Source of the DNA: Ruminococcus sp.
Lineage (GTDB): Bacteria > Bacillota > Clostridia > Oscillospirales > Ruminococcaceae
DNA length: 10,432 nt
Assembly (NCBI RefSeq): GCF_019417665.1
Contig: NZ_DXUU01000067.1
Location: 1-10,432, forward strand
Direction of reading: 5' to 3'
Shown here piece after piece: positions 7,372-10,432 of this stretch (within the stretch, counting starts at the first letter, position 1; each line of letters opens with the position of its first letter). The translations under genes and the position numbers were made by a program. The notes under the pieces are model-generated. The model was not told where the DNA came from, did not search any database, and saw only the letters and a list, made by a program, of their open reading frames with translations.

Positions 7372-8500
7372 TGGGTATGCGTTATCGGCAGAGTTCCCGA
7401 TGACCGTTTTTGAAATGCAGGATGCACTGGACAAGCTACAAATTCCACCGGAAACCAGAGCTGTCACGTTTCAGATTTATGATTTTCGGAATATGAATCT
7501 GCTGTCAGAACTATGTGAAAAGGATTTTACAGCGGATATTTTCAGGCTGAATCTGTTCGCAGATCGGTTTGAAAAACTGGAACATCCGGAGATGGCAGCG
7601 CTGAAAAGTCTGCTGCAAACTTATCCGGAAAGCGATTTTGAGGACATGCTTTTGATGACCTACGGGTTGGATTCTGTAATGGTTTATCCCTGTGAGGACT
7701 GCCGTGAACTGGGCGAAACGGTCATTGAAAACGAATTGCTGCCGGAATTGGAGAGCTGTTCCGATGAGATTCTGGAGTTGCTTGACCGTGAAAAGGTCGG
7801 GAAAATGATGCAAGAATGTGAGAGTGGTGTGTTTGTGGATGGACATTATTGTGTGACATCAGGTTACGAACCGCCCGACATTCATTTTGAATTTGGAGAA
7901 CCAGAGCAATGTTTTTTTCGTCTGCTGATTGCGCCGGATGCGCAGAAAACAGCGCAGGCACAGTGGATTTCCATGCCCTGTAATGCGGAAACACTGCTTG
8001 AAGTTTATGATCAGACTTGCTGTGAATTGCAGTCATCACTGCCGTGGATTACGTCAGACAGTCTGAAAAATATGCATCAGATCGACATACTGAATGTCTT
8101 GGCAGAACGGATGTCGGAACTTTCTCACAATGATTTTGTGAAGCTGAAAGCGGTTATGGACAGCGAACGGATTCGTGAGATTCCAGATGTGCTGGTGTGT
8201 ATGGAGCATTTGCCTGAGTATGAATGGGATCGGTCTGTTCGGGATTGCAGTGAGTTTGGTCGGGCGTATCTGGCGAAAAATCTGCCTACCAATTTTGATA
8301 TTTCTCTTCTGAAAAGTGGAGATTTTTATGATTTTGGCAGTCAGATTATGAAGCAAACAGGCAGTGCCGTGACATCTTACGGTGTGATTTCCGGCAGGGG
8401 TCAGAGCCTGTATTCTGCGCTGACAATGCAGCCGGAGCAGCAGCTTGAGGAGGACTTGGAAGAAGATTTTGAAATGAAAATTGGAGGTCTGAGCTTATGA
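7349..8500 (+). CDS. Acidic ArdA-like putative antirestriction protein, two-module
   Basis: 383-aa soluble protein resembling ArdA antirestriction proteins, which mimic DNA to block type I restriction enzymes on entry into a recipient. By count it has about 72 Asp/Glu against 30 Lys/Arg, a DNA-mimic composition. Two halves share an ArdA-like block: DCRELGETVIENELLPELES ending in GVFVDGHYCV (about residues 117-169), and DCSEFGRAYLAKNLPTNFDI ending in TSYGVI (about 319-367). The halves are each close to one normal ArdA length. The C-terminus is a glutamate/aspartate-rich tail. Start: ATG 7349 follows GGAGG (7335-7339) by 9 bases; the frame is open further upstream, but only inside the hydrolase gene. 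It overlaps the hydrolase by 23 bases and the DUF6103-like gene by 4. The family call is from motif memory; it could be an unnamed ICE-specific acidic protein. Confidence 0.55.
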   Translation: MRVHLKNDGYALSAEFPMTVFEMQDALDKLQIPPETRAVTFQIYDFRNMNLLSELCEKDFTADIFRLNLFADRFEKLEHPEMAALKSLLQTYPESDFEDMLLMTYGLDSVMVYPCEDCRELGETVIENELLPELESCSDEILELLDREKVGKMMQECESGVFVDGHYCVTSGYEPPDIHFEFGEPEQCFFRLLIAPDAQKTAQAQWISMPCNAETLLEVYDQTCCELQSSLPWITSDSLKNMHQIDILNVLAERMSELSHNDFVKLKAVMDSERIREIPDVLVCMEHLPEYEWDRSVRDCSEFGRAYLAKNLPTNFDISLLKSGDFYDFGSQIMKQTGSAVTSYGVISGRGQSLYSALTMQPEQQLEEDLEEDFEMKIGGLSL

Positions 8501-8733
8501 AAAAATCAGTCACAGTAAGCGTTGATTCTGAAAAATTGTCTGCGCTGGAGATGTATCTGGGGCAGAAAAATATGAAGCTGTCGGAGGAACTTGAAAAGTT
8601 TGCAGAGCAGCTTTATCAGAAATATGTGCCGTCCAATGTGCGTGAATTTATTGAGTTGACGACGGTGAAGAAGCCATCTCTCAGGACGAAAAAGGATGCG
8701 TCTATGGAATCTGAAAATCAGTCGGAGCAGTAA
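8497..8733 (+). CDS. DUF6103-like small protein
   Basis: 78-aa protein whose first 55 residues (MKKSVTVSVDSEKLSALEMY, then LGQKNMKLSEELEKFAEQLY and QKYVPSNVREFIE) look like the DUF6103 group, common in Gram-positive ICE transfer regions and without known function. A short beta strand followed by two helices suggests a ribbon-helix-helix-like DNA-binding or dimerisation fold, but this is inference. The C-terminal 20 residues are polar and probably disordered. It starts with an ATGA overlap onto the preceding gene and is preceded by GGAGG (8484-8488). It is the last gene before the gene-free origin-like region, so probably the end of the transfer transcript. Confidence 0.65.
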   Translation: MKKSVTVSVDSEKLSALEMYLGQKNMKLSEELEKFAEQLYQKYVPSNVREFIELTTVKKPSLRTKKDASMESENQSEQ

Positions 8734-8747
8734 TGCACACCAGTTTG

Positions 8748-8837
8748 CGCCACGTTGCCTTGTGTGTCGTTTTCATGGCATGGGTGGGAAACTTATCCCC
8801 CTGAGATAGTCAAGGCGAATCTTGGGCGCTTGTGGCG
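8748..8837. repeat. Nested inverted repeats in candidate oriT
   Basis: Two 6-bp inverted pairs are nested: CGCCAC (8748-8753) with GTGGCG (8832-8837), and GCCTTG (8757-8762) with CAAGGC (8811-8816). At the centre GGG (8786-8788) faces CCCCC (8797-8801) across AAACTTAT. Symmetric arms around a short single-stranded core are typical of relaxase recognition regions, but each arm is short. Confidence 0.4.
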
Positions 8838-8915
8838 GCGTTTGAAGATGGTTGGATTCAGCGGAATCTGGGTGGGTTCAGTGGGTTTATTTCATTGCAA
8901 GTTAAAGCAGCAGGG

Positions 8916-8940
8916 TTGCCGCAGTCACAGCGGACGGCAA
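8916..8940 (+). other. Hairpin upstream of terminator
   Basis: TTGCCG (8916-8921) can pair with CGGCAA (8935-8940). Inside it an alternative stem CCGC (8919-8922) with GCGG (8930-8933) is possible. The 3' arm shares two bases with the terminator stem that follows, so the two structures could compete. Confidence 0.4.
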
Positions 8941-8965
8941 AGCCGACCGCAATTCGGGGCTTTTT
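8939..8965 (+). terminator. Rho-independent terminator after the transfer operon
   Basis: AAAGCC (8939-8944) pairs with GGCTTT (8958-8963), enclosing CCG (8947-8949) with CGG (8955-8957). There is a two-base GA bulge and a CAATT loop. A run of five T follows the GC stem (8961-8965). It would stop transcription coming from the DUF6103-like gene and separate the transfer block from the relaxase block. Confidence 0.6.
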
Positions 8966-9018
8966 GAGGATTTCGCTCAGGGGTTGTGAAATCGGACTTT
9001 TGAGAAATTCGGGGTTGT
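8962..9018 (+). repeat. Imperfect direct repeat upstream of relaxosome gene
   Basis: TTTTGAG occurs at 8962-8968 and 8998-9004. GGGGTTGT follows at 8980-8987 and 9011-9018. AATTCGGGG occurs at 8951-8959 and 9006-9014. A TCAGGGG motif recurs at 8977 and near 9032. These look like degenerate copies of a roughly 30-base unit and could be binding sites for the ribbon-helix-helix protein encoded just downstream. Confidence 0.35.
8964..8992 (+). promoter_or_regulatory. Weak candidate promoter for the relaxase operon
   Basis: TTGAGG (8964-8969) and TGAAAT (8987-8992) are spaced by 17 bases, each 4/6 to consensus. It starts in the T run of the terminator and overlaps the direct repeats, a sensible place for a promoter repressed by the accessory protein. 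The match is weak. Confidence 0.25.
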
Positions 9019-9066
9019 ATTCGCAGAAAATCAGGGGATTTTGGTCATTTTTAAGGAGTTGGTCAA

Positions 9067-9471
9067 GTGAGTTTTGCAAATAAGGTGAAATTTGCGCTGT
9101 GGGTATATCCGCAGACGATGAAAGATGTGGAGGTACATTTTAAAGGCGATAATTGTAAATCGCAGAGTGAATTTATTGAAAAGGCAATTAAGTTCTACAT
9201 TGGTTATCTGGACGAAGAAAAAAGTGTGAATTACATTTCGCCCATGATTACCGAAACGGTCAAAGCGCAGATCAAAGGTACGGAACAGAGGCTTGCTCGT
9301 TTGCTTTTCAAGGTTGCGGTGGAGCTTGGAAAGCTGTCGCATATGCTTGCAGCGGCGAATGATGTGGACGATGAAACGCTGCGGCAGCTTCATATTATGT
9401 GTGTGAATGAGGTTCGTAAAATTAATGGCATTATTGATTACGAGGACGCTGTAGAATACCAGAGGGAGTGA
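9067..9471 (+). CDS. Ribbon-helix-helix relaxosome accessory protein
   Basis: 134-aa protein probably binding oriT and helping the relaxase. Residues about 5-50 (KFALWVYPQTMKDVEVHFKG, then CKSQSEFIEKAIKFYIGYLD) have the strand-helix-helix layout of Arc/MetJ-type DNA-binding proteins. Residues 51-134 are helical (LARLLFKVAVELGKLSHMLA) and could dimerise or contact the relaxase. Start: GTG 9067 is 8 bases after AAGGAG (9053-9058), and no better start exists. It is separated from the relaxase ATG by only 4 bases. As a MobC-like protein it may also repress its own promoter through the repeats just upstream; that is inference from position. Confidence 0.75.
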   Translation: MSFANKVKFALWVYPQTMKDVEVHFKGDNCKSQSEFIEKAIKFYIGYLDEEKSVNYISPMITETVKAQIKGTEQRLARLLFKVAVELGKLSHMLAAANDVDDETLRQLHIMCVNEVRKINGIIDYEDAVEYQRE

Positions 9472-9475
9472 TCAG

Positions 9476-10414
9476 ATGCCAAAAATTATTGTTACAAGCC
9501 GCTATCTGAAAAGCGGCAGCAGAAACAGAAAGCAGCTATATCGCTACGTCAAATATATTGCAACTCGTGAGGGATCGGTTGCAGTTACCATAAAAGATGA
9601 AAAGGCTCCTGCTACGAAAAAGCAGCAGGAGCTTATTTCATCTCTACTGAAAGATTTCTCCGACAGCAAAGAGTTGTTTGAATACACGGACTATATGCAA
9701 AATCCAAATCAGAAAACAGCTTCGGAGTTTATCTCAGCAGTCATCGACAGGAACATGGACAGACTGACAAACCGTGAAAATTATGTGGGTTATCTTGCGA
9801 ACCGTCCCGGCGCAGTTAAGTTTGGTGCGCACGGTTTGTTTTCACAGTCGGATGAACCAATTGATCTGGAAAGGACTGCAAAAGAAATTGCAAATCACGG
9901 TGGCAATGTGTGGACGCATGTCGTATCATTAAGACGTGACAATGCTCAAGCAATGGGATATGACAATTTAACTGTGTGGCGTGATCTTGTCATAAGGCAA
10001 ATCTCGAACATTGCAAAGCATCAGAAAATTGATCTGGCAAATTTCAAGTGGTATGCAGCTTTTCATGATAAGGAAACCAATCCTCATGTGCATATCATCA
10101 TATATTCCAAAAACGAGCGTGAAGGATTTCTGATGAATCATGGCATCGAAAAAATTCGCAGCGGCTTTGCAAATGATATTTATCAGGATGAATTGCATCA
10201 TCTGTATCAGCAGCAAACGGACTTGCGGAATCTCTTGAAAAAGGAATCAGCGGAGTTGGTACAGAAGCTTGCATCTGACATTTCATCCAGTGATTTTTCA
10301 GATGCAGAATTATTGCGTCTGGTTGCAAAACTGCATGAACAGCTGGTAACTGCAAAAGGCAAGAAAACTTATGGATACTTAGAGCCTGTTCAGTATCTTT
10401 ACACCAAGTTCTAA
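9476..10414 (+). CDS. mobP2: MobP2/MobL-type relaxase, 3'-truncated by IS-like end
   Basis: Relaxase of the MobP2/MobL group, which nicks oriT, stays covalently bound to the strand through a tyrosine and pilots it to the coupling protein. The metal-binding histidine motif is H197 followed by NPHVHIII (H204, H206), with an additional H148 in WTHVVSLRRD. The N-terminal tyrosine-rich helix (LYRYVKYIATREG, residues 21-33) probably holds the nucleophile, but I cannot say which tyrosine. YVGYLANRPGAVKFGAHGLF is typical of the group. Start: ATG 9476 follows GGGAG by 7 bases. Native sequence ends near residue 302 (KKTYGYL). The last ten residues are encoded by the IS-like repeat and end at a TAA inside it. 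The catalytic half is intact, but the usual C-terminal region is lost. Confidence 0.88.
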   Translation: MPKIIVTSRYLKSGSRNRKQLYRYVKYIATREGSVAVTIKDEKAPATKKQQELISSLLKDFSDSKELFEYTDYMQNPNQKTASEFISAVIDRNMDRLTNRENYVGYLANRPGAVKFGAHGLFSQSDEPIDLERTAKEIANHGGNVWTHVVSLRRDNAQAMGYDNLTVWRDLVIRQISNIAKHQKIDLANFKWYAAFHDKETNPHVHIIIYSKNEREGFLMNHGIEKIRSGFANDIYQDELHHLYQQQTDLRNLLKKESAELVQKLASDISSSDFSDAELLRLVAKLHEQLVTAKGKKTYGYLEPVQYLYTKF

Positions 10415-10432
10415 AAGAAGTATAATAAAAAG
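10379..10432. repeat. Right copy of 54-bp terminal inverted repeat, probable IS end
   Basis: Perfect reverse complement of 2-55. It starts TTAGAGCCTGTTC, abuts the relaxase codons and runs to the last base of the window. The element body would lie outside to the right. The bases just inside (GGATACTTA) do not match those just inside the left copy (TAATACTGG), so there is no target-site duplication expected of a single simple insertion. Confidence 0.8.
10398..10426 (+). promoter_or_regulatory. Outward-facing sigma-A promoter in right IS end
   Basis: TTTACA (10398-10403) and TATAAT (10421-10426) are separated by exactly 17 bases, pointing out of the window. It mirrors the promoter in the left repeat and would drive a transposase gene beyond the edge. 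Confidence 0.6.

Larger units (their letters stand above)
8734..9066 (+). other. Gene-free region, candidate origin of transfer (oriT)
   Basis: No convincing gene lies in these 333 bases; the open frames here have no ribosome sites and cross hairpins. The region holds nested inverted repeats (8748-8837), a small hairpin GATTC-AGCG-GAATC (8855-8868), a GTGGGTT tandem (8873-8887), a hairpin and terminator (8916-8965) and short direct repeats (8962-9018). Its place directly upstream of the relaxosome accessory and relaxase genes is where oriT usually lies. No known nick sequence was recognised, so the oriT call is inference. Confidence 0.5.

Noticed and set aside
8790..8803. IncP-like nick site in ACTTATCCCCCTGA
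   Set aside because: It only loosely resembles the IncP-type core ATCCTG; the match is too weak to call a nic site.
8755..9083. Open frames at 8755-8967 and 8832-9083 in the gene-free region
   Set aside because: They lack ribosome sites, run through the hairpin and terminator, and have tryptophan- and arginine-rich sequence without domain character. One of them also runs into the accessory gene's start.
1..10432. Composite transposon made by two flanking IS copies
   Set aside because: Only 54 bases of each presumed IS are visible. No transposase is in the window, and an assembly break at a repeat explains the ends equally well.
1..10432. CRISPR arrays, tRNA or rRNA genes, riboswitches
   Set aside because: No regularly spaced repeats or recognisable RNA-gene features were seen on either strand.

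Overview
The window carries the conjugation module of an integrative and conjugative element (ICE), or a plasmid with the same transfer module, from a gut-type Gram-positive bacterium. It is most likely a Clostridia/Ruminococcus-like Bacillota. The reasons are moderate GC, strong AGGAGG-type ribosome sites with GTG/TTG starts, and a Tn1549-like gene order: VirD4 coupling protein, VirB6-like and VirB3/PrgI-like membrane proteins, VirB4 ATPase, NlpC/P60 cell-wall hydrolase, a DUF6103-like small protein, a ribbon-helix-helix accessory protein and a MobP2/MobL-type relaxase. All genes are on the + strand. The taxonomic call is inferred from family resemblance, not from a search.

Layout. Positions 2-55 and 10379-10432 are an identical 54-bp inverted repeat that looks like the end of an insertion sequence. 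Each copy holds a near-consensus promoter firing out of the window. Between them lie: a 5'-truncated virD4 (to 1776); a small winged-helix protein apparently starting at CTG (1780-2040); a 56-aa cysteine-rich small protein (2042-2212); a VirB6/TrbL-like polytopic protein (2205-3110); an 86-aa two-helix membrane protein (3121-3381); a conserved 186-aa soluble protein (3390-3950); virB4 (3968-5800); a membrane-anchored hydrolase with duplicated NlpC/P60 domains (5797-7371); a very acidic ArdA-like protein with two similar halves (7349-8500); and a DUF6103-like protein (8497-8733). A 333-bp gene-free region (8734-9066) then holds nested inverted repeats, a terminator and short direct repeats, and is the best oriT candidate. 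It is followed by the ribbon-helix-helix protein (9067-9471) and a 3'-truncated relaxase (9476-10414).

How it works together. The first block is packed as one operon: several overlaps of 4 to 23 nt and gaps of 3 to 17 nt. It would build the mating channel (VirB6, VirB3-like, VirB4), open the cell wall (NlpC/P60), couple DNA to the channel (VirD4) and perhaps shield incoming DNA from restriction (ArdA-like). The second block (accessory protein and relaxase) would nick and pilot DNA from an origin just upstream.

Both outermost genes are cut at the IS-like ends. VirD4 lacks its N-terminal membrane region and the relaxase lacks its C-terminus, so this copy may be transfer-defective. Alternatively, the cuts may only reflect assembly breaks at a repeated IS. 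No integrase, excisionase, replication gene, cargo gene, CRISPR or RNA gene is visible.
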